Both the position numbers and the translations under genes were made by a program. 64,000 nt of DNA. Origin: Pengzhenrongella sp031582905 (lineage in GTDB: Bacteria; Actinomycetota; Actinomycetes; Actinomycetales; Cellulomonadaceae). Shown here one piece after another: positions 37,593 to 46,073 of the stretch (its first letter is position 1; each line of letters opens with the position of its first letter). The stretch lies in the NCBI RefSeq assembly GCF_031582905.1, contig NZ_CP133990.1:1054001-1118000 (forward strand), read 5' to 3'. Below the pieces are notes generated by a model. The model was not told the DNA's origin, did not search any database, and was given only the letters and a program-made list of their open reading frames with translations.

Positions 37593-38381
37593 ATGAGGCT
37601 CACGGTCGTCGGCTGCGCCGGCTCCTACCCGAGCGCGGCGTCCGCGGCGTCGAGCTACCTCGTCGAGGCCGACGACGCCGCCGGGCGCACCTGGCGGGTC
37701 GTGCTCGACCTCGGCAGCGGCGCGCTCGGCGCGCTCCAGCGGCACTGCGACCCGGCCGACGTCGACGCGTTCGCCGTCTCGCACATGCACGCCGACCACT
37801 GCGCGGACCTCGTCGTCCTCGGCGTGTACCTGCGCTACCGGCCGGCCGGACGACTGCCCGCGATCCCCGTGCACGCCCCGCCCGGCGCCGCCGAGCGGCT
37901 CGCCCAGATGGCCGGGTCCGACCCGGCGACCGGGCTCAGCGGGTGCCTGGACGTGCAGGACTGGGTCGAGGGCACCGCGGTCGACGTCGGGCCGCTCCGG
38001 CTCGAGCCGATCGCCGTCGAGCACCCGGTGCCGTCGTTCGGCGTCCGGGTCACCGGACCCGCGGAGGACGACCCGACGCGCCGCGTGACGCTCGCGTACA
38101 CCGGTGACACCGACGAGTGCGCGGGGCTGACCGCGCTCGCATCCGACGCCGACCTCCTGCTGTCCGAGGCGGCGTTCCTCGAGGGGCGCGACGACGACCT
38201 GCGCGGCGTCCACCTCACCGGCCGCCGGGCGGCCGCCGCGGCCGTGGCCGGTGACGCGCGTCGCCTCGTGCTCACCCACCTCGTCGCGTGGAACGACCCG
38301 GTGGCGTCGGTCGCGGAGGCCCGCGCGGTGTACGACGGCGCCCTCACGGTCGCCGAGCCGGGGGCCGTGTACCGGCTCTGA
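37593..38381 (+). CDS. MBL-fold metallo-hydrolase (RNase Z-like)
   Basis: A 262-residue metallo-beta-lactamase-fold protein. Start LTVVGCAGSYPSAASAASSY; metal site FAVSHMHADHCADLV (HxHxDH); a second His in IAVEHPVPSFGVRV; Asp in LAYTGDTDECAGL; and a final His in LVLTHLVAW. It is placed between murI and rph as in other actinobacteria. The family resembles tRNase Z or cyclic-nucleotide phosphodiesterases; the substrate is unknown. Confidence 0.9.
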   Translation: MRLTVVGCAGSYPSAASAASSYLVEADDAAGRTWRVVLDLGSGALGALQRHCDPADVDAFAVSHMHADHCADLVVLGVYLRYRPAGRLPAIPVHAPPGAAERLAQMAGSDPATGLSGCLDVQDWVEGTAVDVGPLRLEPIAVEHPVPSFGVRVTGPAEDDPTRRVTLAYTGDTDECAGLTALASDADLLLSEAAFLEGRDDDLRGVHLTGRRAAAAAVAGDARRLVLTHLVAWNDPVASVAEARAVYDGALTVAEPGAVYRL

Positions 38382-38433
38382 CCGGGCACCCACCGGCGGC
38401 GGCCTGTCGGTCCCGCCGGATAGGCTCGACGGC

Positions 38434-39198
38434 ATGACGACCCCCTCCACCCCCTTCTCGCGCGCCGACGGTCGCCGCCCCGACGAGCTGCGCCCGGTGA
38501 CGATCACGCGCGACTGGCTCGACACCGGGGAGGGCAGCGTCCTGGTCGAGTTCGGCGGCACGAAGGTGCTGTGCGTCGCGTCGTTCACTCAGGGCGTCCC
38601 GCGCTGGCGCAAGGGCTCGGGCCAGGGCTGGGTGACCGCGGAGTACGCGATGCTCCCGCGCGCCACGTCGACCCGCTCGGATCGCGAGTCGGTCAAGGGC
38701 CGCATCGGGGGCCGCACGCACGAGATCTCGCGGCTCATCGGCCGCTCGCTGCGCGCCGTCGTCGACGTCTCCGCGCTGGGCGAGAACACGCTCGTGCTCG
38801 ACTGCGACGTCCTGCAGGCCGACGGCGGCACCCGCACCGCCGCGATCACCGGCGCCTGGGTCGCCCTGGCCGACGCCGTCGCGTGGGGGCAGCGCCAGGG
38901 CGCCATCACCGGGAGCAAGCCCGTCCTGCTCGACTCGGTCGCGGCCGTGAGCGTCGGGATCGTCGACGGCGTCCCGGTGCTCGACCTGCCGTACGTCGAG
39001 GACGTGCGCGCGCACACCGACATGAACGTCGTCGTGACCGGCAAGGGGCAGTTCGTCGAGGTGCAGGGCACCGCGGAGCAGGCGCCGTTCGACCGGCGCG
39101 AGCTGGACGCGCTGCTCGACCTCGCGCTCGCCGGGACGAGCGAGCTGACGCGGTTCCAGGAGCAGGCGCTCGCGAGCGGCGCCACGACGCACCCGTGA
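38434..39198 (+). CDS. rph: Ribonuclease PH
   Basis: A 254-residue RNase PH. It starts FSRADGRRPDELRPVTITRD, with FGGTKVLCVASFTQGVPRWR and TSTRSDRESVKGRIGGRTHE, then DCDVLQADGGTRTAAITGAW. It trims tRNA 3' ends phosphorolytically. TAGGCT ends seven bases before ATG 38434 (leaderless). It is followed by rdgB, the usual order. Confidence 0.95.
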   Translation: MTTPSTPFSRADGRRPDELRPVTITRDWLDTGEGSVLVEFGGTKVLCVASFTQGVPRWRKGSGQGWVTAEYAMLPRATSTRSDRESVKGRIGGRTHEISRLIGRSLRAVVDVSALGENTLVLDCDVLQADGGTRTAAITGAWVALADAVAWGQRQGAITGSKPVLLDSVAAVSVGIVDGVPVLDLPYVEDVRAHTDMNVVVTGKGQFVEVQGTAEQAPFDRRELDALLDLALAGTSELTRFQEQALASGATTHP

Positions 39199-39882
39199 CC
39201 GGCGTGCCGACCCCGGAGGCCGGGTCCGCAGGCGCCCCCGGCTCGTGCTCGCGACCCACAACGCGCACAAGCTCGGTGAGCTGCGGGCGATCCTCGCGCC
39301 CGCCGTCCCCGACCTCGACCCCGCGGCCGTGGTCGGCGCGCGCGACGTCGGCGCACCCGAGCCCGTCGAGGACGGCGTCACGTTCGCCGAGAACGCGCTG
39401 ATCAAGGCGCGTGCGCTCGCGGCGTTCACCGGCCTGCCGGCCGTCGCCGACGACTCCGGGCTCGCCGTGGACGTCCTGGGCGGGGCGCCGGGCATCTTCT
39501 CGGCGCGCTGGGCCGGGCGGCACGGCGACGACGCGGCGAACCTCGCGCTGCTGCTCGCGCAGCTCGCCGACATCGCCCCCGAGCACCGCGGCGCGCAGTT
39601 CGTGTGCGCGGCCGCCCTCGTCACCCCGGACGGGGCCGAGCACGTCGAGCTCGGGTCCCTGCGGGGACGCTCGCGGCCGAGCCGCGCGGCACCGGCGGCT
39701 TCGGCTACGACCCGATCCTCGTGCCCGCCGACCAGCCCGCCGGCGCGCAGCCGCGCACCTGCGCCGAGCTGTCCCCGGCGGAGAAGAACGCCATCTCGCA
39801 CCGCGGCCAGGCGTTCCGCGCGCTCGCGCCGGTCATCGCCGAGGTGCTGGCTCGCCCGTCCGCCGACGGGCCGGGCCGCTGA
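39195..39882 (+). pseudogene. rdgB: RdgB/HAM1 dITP/XTP pyrophosphatase, frameshifted
   Basis: GTG 39195 overlaps the rph stop, but the conserved N-terminus (RLVLATHNAHKLGELRAIL) appears only after a one-base shift near 39230; translation could instead begin at GTG 39245. ADDSGLAVDVLGGAPGIFSA and ARWAGRHGDDAANLAL follow. Near 39665 (GCGGGGAC) one more base is missing, after which GTLAAEPRGTGGFGYDPILV and ELSPAEKNAISHRGQAF appear. Restoring bases gives a full-length enzyme that removes non-canonical purine triphosphates. Confidence 0.85.
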
Positions 39883-40261
39883 CGACCATGGCCACCGTGC
39901 GCCAGCCCACCAGCCCGAGCGCGAGGACGCCGCCGGCCACCGCGACGAACGCCGGCGCGAGCCCGCCTCCGGCGAGCCCGCGCAGCGCGAGCCCGCCGGC
40001 CCACGTCACCGCCCACACCACGACGCCGGTCGGCCAGACCGCCGTCGGCCGCCGCCACGCCCGTGCGACGACCCACCCCGCGGCGCCGGCCACGAGGAAC
40101 GGCCACGCCGTCCCGAGGACCCCCACGACGCCGCCGCCCTCCGCGTGCGACGACCGCCCGGCCGCGGCGAAGGCGACGACGCAGGCGGCGTCGAGCACGG
40201 CGGCGAGCAGGACGGCGAGCGGAGCGGTGAGCGGGGCGGCGGACCGGGCGCGGGCAGTCAT
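39833..40261 (-). CDS. DUF3054 membrane protein
   Basis: A 142-residue protein from ATG 40261 with four hydrophobic segments (LLAAVLDAACVVAFAAAG; VLGTAWPFLVAGAAGWVVAR; AVWPTGVVVWAVTWAGGLAL; APAFVAVAGGVLALGLVGWR). This matches DUF3054. TAGCGT lies seven bases before the ATG, indicating a leaderless message. Its 3' end overlaps the rdgB end by 50 bases. Its function is unknown. Confidence 0.85.
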   Translation of the reverse strand: MTARARSAAPLTAPLAVLLAAVLDAACVVAFAAAGRSSHAEGGGVVGVLGTAWPFLVAGAAGWVVARAWRRPTAVWPTGVVVWAVTWAGGLALRGLAGGGLAPAFVAVAGGVLALGLVGWRTVAMVVSGPARRRTGEPAPRR

Positions 40262-40300
40262 GGGGACGACGCTAGCCCGCACGTCCGGCGGGAGACGCTC

Positions 40301-42081
40301 GTGAGCGGGGCGACGGCGCCGGTCGTCGAAGTCGGGACGCCGGTCGCCCCGGGCGTCGTGCACGTCGCCGCGCGCGACGTGTCCTTCGGGTACCCGGGGC
40401 GGCCCGTGCTCACCGGGCTGACGCTCACCGTCGGCGCCGGGGCGCGCCTCGGCGTGGTCGGCGAGAACGGCGCGGGCAAGTCCACGCTGCTCGGAGTGCT
40501 CGCCGGGACGCTGCCGCCGCTGAGCGGAGAGGTGCGCCGGGCGGGGTCGCTCGCCGTCGTCGCGCAGGAGCTCACCGCGCCCCCGGGGCGACCGTCGGCA
40601 CGCTCGTCAACGAGGCGCTCGGTGCCGTCCGGGCCGCCGAGGCCGAGCTGCGCCGCACGCTGGACACCTTCGACCACGAGTCCGGCGACCTCGCGGCGCT
40701 CACCCGGGCGCTCGCGCGGCTCGACCACCTGGCCGGCTGGGACGCCGACCGGCGGATGGACGAGGCGCTCACCCGCTTCGGCGCGCCGCGGGACCGGTCC
40801 CGGGTGCTGGCCGAGATGAGCGTGGGGGAGCGGTACCGGGTCCGGCTCGCGTGCCGGGTCGCCCAGCGCGCCGACGTGCTGCTGCTCGACGAGCCGACGA
40901 ACCACCTCGACGAGTCGGGCGTCACCTACCTCACCGCCCAGCTCGCGGCCTGGCCCGGCGTCGTCGTCCTCGTCACGCACGACCGCCGGCTGCTCGACGA
41001 CGTCATGACCGGGATGATCGACCTCGACCCGACCATCGACGGGCGTCCGGCGGTGTACGGCGCGACGACCTACGCGGCCTACCGGTTCGCCAAGGACGCG
41101 GCGCTGCGGCGCTGGCGGCAGCGGTACGCCGCGGAGACCAAGCGGAAGGCGCAGCTGCTGCGGCGGCTGGACGAGTCGTACGAGGGACTCTCGGACGAGT
41201 GGCGCCCGCCCAAGGGCAGCAACAAGCACCGCCGGCAGACCGGCGCCCGCATCCACGTCAAGGCGGCCGACCGCCTGGTGCAGCGCCTCGAGGCCGAGGC
41301 CGTCGAGATCCCGGCGCCGCCGCGGTCACTCGCCTTCCCGGACCTGCCCGCGCTGCCCAGCCAGAACGACGGCACACCCTCCGGCGGGCCGCTGCTCGAG
41401 GTCCGGGCGCCGCTCGTGCCCGGGCGCCTGGACCTGCCCGGGGTGCGCGTCGGGCTGCCGCCGTGCGGTCGGCTGCTGGTGACCGGGCCGAACGGGTCCG
41501 GCAAGTCGACCCTGCTCGCGGCGCTCGCCGGGGCGGTCCGGCTCGAGCGCGGCGTGCGGACCGTGGCGCCCGGGGTGCGGATCGGGACGCTCGCGCAGGA
41601 GGGCCACGCGTCGGTGGGCCCGCGCGGTGAGCCCCTGCCGGACGTCACCGACCCGGCCGTCGCCCCCGGCGCCGGTCCGGACACGGCCACCGGTGGCGCC
41701 GGTGGCGCCGCACCGGGCGACGGTTCGCCCACCGGCTTCGCCGCGTACGCCCGCCGGGCCCTGGACCTGCTCGCGATCGGCGCGCTCGACCCCGAGCAGC
41801 TCGTCCCGGTCGCGGCGCTCGGGCTGCTGTCCGAGGAGGACCTGGAGCGCCCGGTGACCGAGCTCTCGGTCGGCCAGCGGCGCCGGTTCGACCTCGCGTG
41901 CGCGCTGCTCGCGGCGCCGCACGTCCTGCTGCTCGACGAGCCGACCAACCACCTGTCGATCGCCCTGGTCGACGAGCTCACCGCGGCGCTGCGGGCGACG
42001 TCGGCCGCCGTCGTCGTCGCCACGCACGACCGGCGCATGCGCGCCGACCTCGCCGACTGGCCCGAGCTGGCGCTGGGCTGA
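40301..42081 (+). pseudogene. ABC-F family ATPase, frameshifted
   Basis: Two ATPase domains on one chain without membrane segments, the ABC-F layout. Domain 1 starts from GTG 40301, with Walker A VVGENGAGKSTLLGVLAG. Near 40580-40590 (CCCCCGGGG) a base is lost; the frame resumes with ATVGTLVNEALGAV, MSVGERYRVRLACRVA and VLLLDEPTNHLDESG. Domain 2 has VTGPNGSGKSTLLAAL, LSVGQRRRFDLACALL and VLLLDEPTNHL. The intervening linker is basic and helical. Members act on ribosomes; some give macrolide or lincosamide resistance. Which type this is cannot be told. Confidence 0.85.
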
Positions 42082-42108
42082 CCCGACGCACCGGCGGCGC
42101 CGGACGCA

Positions 42109-42144
42109 GAACGGGTGCCACCCCGCGAGGAGTGACACCCGTTC
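42109..42144. terminator. Hairpin between convergent ABC-F and thioredoxin genes
   Basis: GAACGGGTG (42109-42117) pairs with CACCCGTTC (42136-42144) across an 18-base loop that can partly pair itself. It lies in the short convergent gap and can end both transcripts. Confidence 0.68.
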
Positions 42145-42158
42145 GTCGTGCGTGGGGC

Positions 42159-42545
42159 TCAGTGCTGGTGCGAACCCTCGTGCTCGGCGTGCTGCGAGGC
42201 GATCTGCGCGCGCACGTCGTCCATGTCGAGCGCCTTGACCGCGGTCAGGACCTGCTCGAGCGCAGGCGCGGGGAGCGCGCCGGCCTGGTTGAAGACGAGG
42301 ATGCCCTCGCGGAACGCCATGAGCGTGGGGATCGACGTGATGCCCAGCTCGCCGGCGAGCGCCTGCTCGGCCTCGGTGTCGACCTTGGCGTGCACGACGT
42401 CGGTGTGGGTCTCGGACGAGGCCTCGAAGACGGGCCCGAAACGCTTGCACGGGCCGCACCACTCGGCCCAGAAGTCGACCAGGACGATGTCGTTGTCCTT
42501 GATGGTCTGCTCGATCGTGGTGCCGGTCAACTCGGTCGTCGCCAT
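42159..42545 (-). CDS. trxA: Thioredoxin
   Basis: A 128-residue thioredoxin from ATG 42545, behind GAGAGGGCGG. The active site is VDFWAEWCGPCKRFGP and the cis-Pro is in ITSIPTLMAFREG. A His-rich tail (EHEGSHQH) follows the fold. It reduces cytosolic disulfides. The longer open frame upstream has no ribosome site. Confidence 0.92.
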   Translation of the reverse strand: MATTELTGTTIEQTIKDNDIVLVDFWAEWCGPCKRFGPVFEASSETHTDVVHAKVDTEAEQALAGELGITSIPTLMAFREGILVFNQAGALPAPALEQVLTAVKALDMDDVRAQIASQHAEHEGSHQH

Positions 42546-42666
42546 GGTTCCGCCCTCTCGTTCGTCTGTTCCGTCCGGTCGGCACAGCAACGCAGGCGCC
42601 GGGAGTATTCCGCCCGGCTGCGCGTCGAGTTCGGCCGGCGGGCGGATCCGGGGGTAGAAAAGGTCG

Positions 42667-43230
42667 GTGACCGACACCTTCGAGCTGCCCGACCCCGACC
42701 ACGAGCCGCACCGTCCCGCGGGCTGGCTGCCCCAGGACGAGATCGCGCGGATCCGTGCGGTGGTGCCGATCCTCTACGTGGACGCGGTGCCGGTGCGGGT
42801 CGACGACTCGGGCGACGTCGTCGCCGTCGGGCTCCTGCTGCGGGTCACCCCGGAGGGCGTCATGTCCCGTGCGCTGGTGTCGGGGCGCGTCATGCACCAC
42901 GAGCGGATCCGCGACGCGCTGCTGCGGCACATCGAGAAGGACCTCGGTCCGGTCGCGCTGCCGCACATCCCGTCGTCGCCGCAGCCGTTCACCGTCGCGG
43001 AGTTCTTCCCCACGCCGGGCGTGACGCCGTACCACGATCCCCGCCAGCACGCGGTGTCGCTCGCGTACGTCGTGCCGGTGTCGGGGGACTGCCGCCCGCA
43101 GCAGGACGCGCTCGACCTCGCGTGGCTCACGCCGGAGGAGGCCGCGAGCGAGCAGGTGCAGGTGGAGATGAACGGCGGCCAGGGGCTGCTGCTGCGCCAG
43201 GCGATGGCGCACGTCGGTCGGCTGCCCTGA
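42667..43230 (+). CDS. DUF4916 / NUDIX-like hydrolase
   Basis: A 187-residue protein from GTG 42667. It begins LPDPDHEPHRPAGWLPQDE and continues VVPILYVDAVPVRVDDSG and GLLLRVTPEGVMSRALVSGR, the DUF4916 family grouped with NUDIX folds. The canonical Nudix box Glu residues are not obvious, so hydrolase activity is uncertain. A TAGAAA element six bases before the start again suggests a leaderless message. Confidence 0.82.
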   Translation: MTDTFELPDPDHEPHRPAGWLPQDEIARIRAVVPILYVDAVPVRVDDSGDVVAVGLLLRVTPEGVMSRALVSGRVMHHERIRDALLRHIEKDLGPVALPHIPSSPQPFTVAEFFPTPGVTPYHDPRQHAVSLAYVVPVSGDCRPQQDALDLAWLTPEEAASEQVQVEMNGGQGLLLRQAMAHVGRLP

Positions 43231-43270
43231 GGCGGCACCGGGCACCGCGCGGGGCACTGCGACCGCTGGG

Positions 43271-43351
43271 TGCGGGAGACGGGATTCGAACCCGCACGCC
43301 CGAAGGCACCAGGACCTAAACCTGGCGTGGCTACCGTTACACCACTCCCGC
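43271..43351 (-). tRNA. tRNA-Leu (anticodon TAG)
   Basis: The acceptor arm GCGGGAG/CTCCCGC closes an 81-base class II tRNA. The anticodon loop TTTAGGT (within CCAGG/CCTGG) gives TAG, the variable arm is TGCCTTCGGGCGT and the T loop is GGTTCGAATCC. CCA is not exactly encoded (ACCCA). Confidence 0.93.
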
Positions 43352-43401
43352 GGGGAAAGCCTCGCACACCGCCGGTCGCGGCCGGGGGCGAGGCGGGCCG
43401 G

Positions 43402-43872
43402 TCAGTCGATGCCGAGGTCGCGGCGCAGCTTCGCGACGTGCCCGGTGGCCTTGACGTTGTACTGCGCCAGCAGCACCTGGCCCTCGGGGTCGACGACGAC
43501 CGTGGAGCGGATCACCCCGGTGACCGTCTTGCCGTAGAGCTTCTTCTCGCCGAACGCGCCCCACGCGGTGAGGACCTGCTTGTCGACGTCGGACACGAGG
43601 GGGAAGGTCAGGCCGTCGTGCTCGGCGAACTCGGCCAGCCGCTCGGGCGGGTCGGGCGAGACACCGACGACGGCGTACCCCTGCCCCTGCAGCGTCTGGA
43701 GCGAGTCGCGGAAGTCGCACGCCTGCGTCGAGCACCCCGGCGTCATCGCCGCGGGGTAGAAGTAGACGATGACGCTCTGCCCGCGCAGCGAGGACAGCGT
43801 GAGCTGACCCCCGTCGGCGGTGGGCAGGGTGAAGTCCGGGGCGGTGTCGCCGGGGGCGAGGCGGGTCGTCAT
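43402..43872 (-). CDS. bcp: Peroxiredoxin, BCP/PrxQ type
   Basis: A 156-residue thioredoxin-fold peroxidase. It starts LAPGDTAPDFTLPTADGG. The peroxidatic Cys is in YPAAMTPGCSTQACDFRDSL, with a second Cys five residues on (BCP type), and the C-terminus is YNVKATGHVAKLRRDLG. TACGCT lies six bases before ATG 43872 (leaderless), divergent from the GroES-fold gene with only 54 bp between starts. It reduces hydroperoxides using thioredoxin, whose gene lies 0.9 kb away. Confidence 0.92.
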   Translation of the reverse strand: MTTRLAPGDTAPDFTLPTADGGQLTLSSLRGQSVIVYFYPAAMTPGCSTQACDFRDSLQTLQGQGYAVVGVSPDPPERLAEFAEHDGLTFPLVSDVDKQVLTAWGAFGEKKLYGKTVTGVIRSTVVVDPEGQVLLAQYNVKATGHVAKLRRDLGID

Positions 43873-43926
43873 GGCGCCAGCGTAGTGACGCGCCGGGGGC
43901 GCGCGGACGCGGGTAGCGTCGGCGTC

Positions 43927-44277
43927 GTGAGCACGGAGTCGAGGACCGCGGACGGCGCCCAGGGGGCGGCCTCCATCCGGATGCTGGGCGACCGGCTGCT
44001 CGTGCGGCTCGACGCCGAGTCCGCCGAGCGGAGGTCGTCGTCGGGCATCGTGATCCCGGCGACCGCCGCGGTGGGCCGCAAGCTCGCGTGGGCGCAGGTC
44101 GCCGCGGCCGGGCAGGGTGTGCGGCAGGTGACCGTCGGGGACCGGGTGCTGTTCGACCCGGAGGACCGCGCCGAGGTCGAGCTCGGCGGGACCGTGTACG
44201 TGCTGCTGCGGGAGAAGGACGTCGCCGGCGTCGCGCAGTCCGACGGCGGCGGCAGCGGGACCGGGCTGTACCTGTAG
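43927..44277 (+). CDS. GroES-fold co-chaperonin-like protein
   Basis: A 116-residue protein from GTG 43927. The Cpn10 pattern is visible: IRMLGDRLLVRLDAESAERR, then SSSGIVIPATAAVGRKLAWA, QVTVGDRVLFDPEDRAEVEL and YVLLREKDV. It carries a ~20-residue N-terminal extension and a Gly/Ser tail, so it is a GroES paralogue and not necessarily the groEL partner. TAGCGT lies seven bases before the start (leaderless). Confidence 0.82.
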   Translation: MSTESRTADGAQGAASIRMLGDRLLVRLDAESAERRSSSGIVIPATAAVGRKLAWAQVAAAGQGVRQVTVGDRVLFDPEDRAEVELGGTVYVLLREKDVAGVAQSDGGGSGTGLYL

Positions 44278-44388
44278 GCCGCCCATCCCCCTGACGGAGC
44301 AGCGTCGGCGCCGGCGCGCGCCCGGGCGGGTGTGGCGCCTTGCCAGCCGACCGTGAGGGTGGTCCGATGAGCGCCGACCGAGAACGGG

Positions 44389-44664
44389 GTGAGTGACGTG
44401 CCGCAGGACGACCGCACGACGGAGGGCGACGGCCCGGGTGCCGAGGGCGCCATGGACCTGCTCGCCGAGCACGTGCCGCTCGCCCTCCTGCTCGACCTCG
44501 CCGCGGCCGACGGCCCCGCGTCCGAGGAGATCCTGCGCACCGAGGGCGTGCCCGACGACGCGTGGTGGGAGCCCGAGGCGTCGAACGCGTCCGACGGCGG
44601 CGCCCCGGCCGACGACGCGGCTGCGGCCGGCGGTCCCGCGGACCCGGGCGAGCCGACGGCGTGA
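44389..44664 (+). CDS. Hypothetical acidic protein
   Basis: A 91-residue acidic protein from GTG 44389 (GTG 44398 possible). It contains a helical core MDLLAEHVPLALLLDLAAAD, then EEILRTEGVPDDAWWEPEAS, and a low-complexity Ala/Asp tail. I do not recognise a family. It lies just upstream of tRNA-Lys in the same direction. Confidence 0.6.
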   Translation: MSDVPQDDRTTEGDGPGAEGAMDLLAEHVPLALLLDLAAADGPASEEILRTEGVPDDAWWEPEASNASDGGAPADDAAAAGGPADPGEPTA

Positions 44665-44729
44665 CGTCCGCCACGTCGGGCCCGACCGGTTCGCCGATCC
44701 CGGCAGGCTGGTGCTAGGTTCTTCACCGC

Positions 44730-44805
<76 letters not shown>

Positions 44806-44812
44806 TCACCGC

Positions 44813-44843
44813 AGGCCAGCGACTCACACCGGGTCGCTGGCCT
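44813..44843. terminator. Hairpin downstream of tRNA-Lys
   Basis: AGGCCAGCGAC pairs with GTCGCTGGCCT (11 bp, 9-base loop). It can end the tRNA transcript and also overlaps the integrase stop codon on the other strand. A near-copy lies after the distal attachment repeat (52546-52575). Confidence 0.75.
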
Positions 44844-45000
44844 GAGGCATGTCCGGGGCCGGGTCCACGTGTGGGTCCACGTGTTCTCCGGGGTTGTGGT
44901 CGAACAGCGTGTCCAAACTTCGCGCTACGTCGGCCCGAGGCAGCCGCCGGCCCATGTAGACGTCCTGCGTCATCGACACCCGCGCGTGCCCGAGCTGACC
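44824..45000 (-). pseudogene. C-terminal fragment of a tyrosine integrase
   Basis: The minus strand encodes 58 residues: GQLGHARVSMTQDVYMGRRL and then PRADVARSLDTLFDHNPGEH, ending ASDPV. The LGH motif and the catalytic Tyr (DVY) of a phage-type integrase are both present. The protein is abruptly joined at about 45001 to an FtsK-like sequence in another frame, so everything upstream of LGH is lost. It sits next to the tRNA as an element integrase should. Confidence 0.85.
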
Positions 45001-45394
45001 CTGTCGAGGCCACCGACACCAGGCGGGGCAGGTACTCGGTTCCGTCGACCCGGATCGACAGGCCGGCGGTGACCATGGCCGGTTGCCACACCCACCGGTA
45101 CACCGCGGCGGAGCGCCACAGCCCCCGCACGCGCCAGGTCACGAGCCTTGCGAATGACTCCGCGTGCATGCTGCGCCAGCTCGCGAGCAGCACGACCGCC
45201 ACGGCGGCGACCGAGAGGATGAGCAGAGGTCCCCGGGTCGCGGTCACCCGGACCGCCACCAGCCCAACCAGGACCAGGGCGACGGCGAGCGGGTGCCTCA
45301 GCAGCCACCACACCCCAGCGGCGAGCCGCCTGCCCGCCCACGCTGCCAAGACCGCGGTGAGGGGGACGTGAACCTTCGCGACGTTGAGCCGCAT
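45001..45394 (-). pseudogene. N-terminal fragment of an FtsK/SpoIIIE-like conjugation ATPase (TraB/TraSA type)
   Basis: From ATG 45394 about 131 residues remain: RLNVAKVHVPLTAVLAAWAG, then two hydrophobic segments (WWLLRHPLAVALVLVGLVAV; LLILSVAAVAVVLLASW), then WVWQPAMVTAGLSIRVDGTE. This is the membrane-anchored N-terminus of the double-stranded-DNA translocase of actinomycete integrative conjugative elements. The motor domain is missing. The join to the integrase tail marks a large internal deletion that also removed any rep and xis genes. Confidence 0.75.
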
Positions 45395-45429
45395 CGGCCC
45401 GTGCTCGCGCCGGTCGCCGCCGAGGCGGT

Positions 45430-45627
45430 TCACAGCGTGCTCACCTGCTCCCACAGCCACGTCCCCGCAGCCGTCAGCGCCTCATTGACCGCCGGACCGG
45501 CCGGGGTCGCCCCGAGCACCAGACCGAGCAGGACGCACACCACGCACGAGCCGATCCGCAGCTGCCGGGTGCGCAGCAGGAGGACGACCAGGGCGGCCAG
45601 GACGAGGGCGACCGCTGCGACACTCAT
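45430..45627 (-). CDS. Small membrane protein of the conjugative-element remnant
   Basis: A 65-residue protein from ATG 45627 with two hydrophobic segments (VAAVALVLAALVVLLLRTRQ; IGSCVVCVLLGLVLGATPAG) and an amphipathic end. Its place, between a small soluble gene and the FtsK-like gene, is typical of the Spd-type spread genes of such elements. Homology is not proven. Confidence 0.65.
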   Translation of the reverse strand: MSVAAVALVLAALVVLLLRTRQLRIGSCVVCVLLGLVLGATPAGPAVNEALTAAGTWLWEQVSTL

Positions 45628-45629
45628 GG

Positions 45630-46016
45630 TCAGGCCGCCTTGCCGTCGGTCACGCCCTGGCCCTGGACCTTGGCGCCCGCCACGCCGTCAGCGGTCCAGG
45701 TCTCCACCAGGCCGCCGGCCTTGTTGACCCGGGTTTCGACCCACAGGTCGGTGAACTCCACCCGACCGAACTCCTCCACCACCGGCCGGCTCAGCGAGCC
45801 CACCGTCACAGTTGCGGTCGTGTTCGACACCCGCCCCCAGGACGACTGGCGGCAGATGACCTCCACCGCCCACAGCGGCATCCCGGTGTTCTCGTCCCGC
45901 GCCTGGGTCTCCGAGGGGCGGCGTCGCCCATCCAGCTCGACCCACTCCTTGACCTCGTCAACGATGCCCGTCGCCCGCATCACCTGACGCTTGCTGTCCA
46001 CCGCGTACCCGCTCAT
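45630..46016 (-). CDS. Conserved protein of the conjugative-element remnant
   Basis: A 128-residue soluble protein from ATG 46016: SGYAVDSKRQVMRATGIVDE at the start, then ENTGMPLWAVEVICRQSSWG and GRVEFTDLWVETRVNKAGG. It looks like the OB- or beta-rich small protein upstream of spd/ftsK genes in actinomycete elements. The next gene starts three bases after its stop. No enzymatic motif is visible. Confidence 0.7.
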   Translation of the reverse strand: MSGYAVDSKRQVMRATGIVDEVKEWVELDGRRRPSETQARDENTGMPLWAVEVICRQSSWGRVSNTTATVTVGSLSRPVVEEFGRVEFTDLWVETRVNKAGGLVETWTADGVAGAKVQGQGVTDGKAA

Positions 46017-46073
46017 CAGTGCCGCCTCCGTCGCCGTTGTGCCAGCGGGACTGCTGGCTGTCCCTCAAGCGTC

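Noticed and set aside
43271..43351. tRNA-Leu as a second attachment site
   Set aside because: No copy of its 3' end was found elsewhere in the window and no integrase lies beside it.
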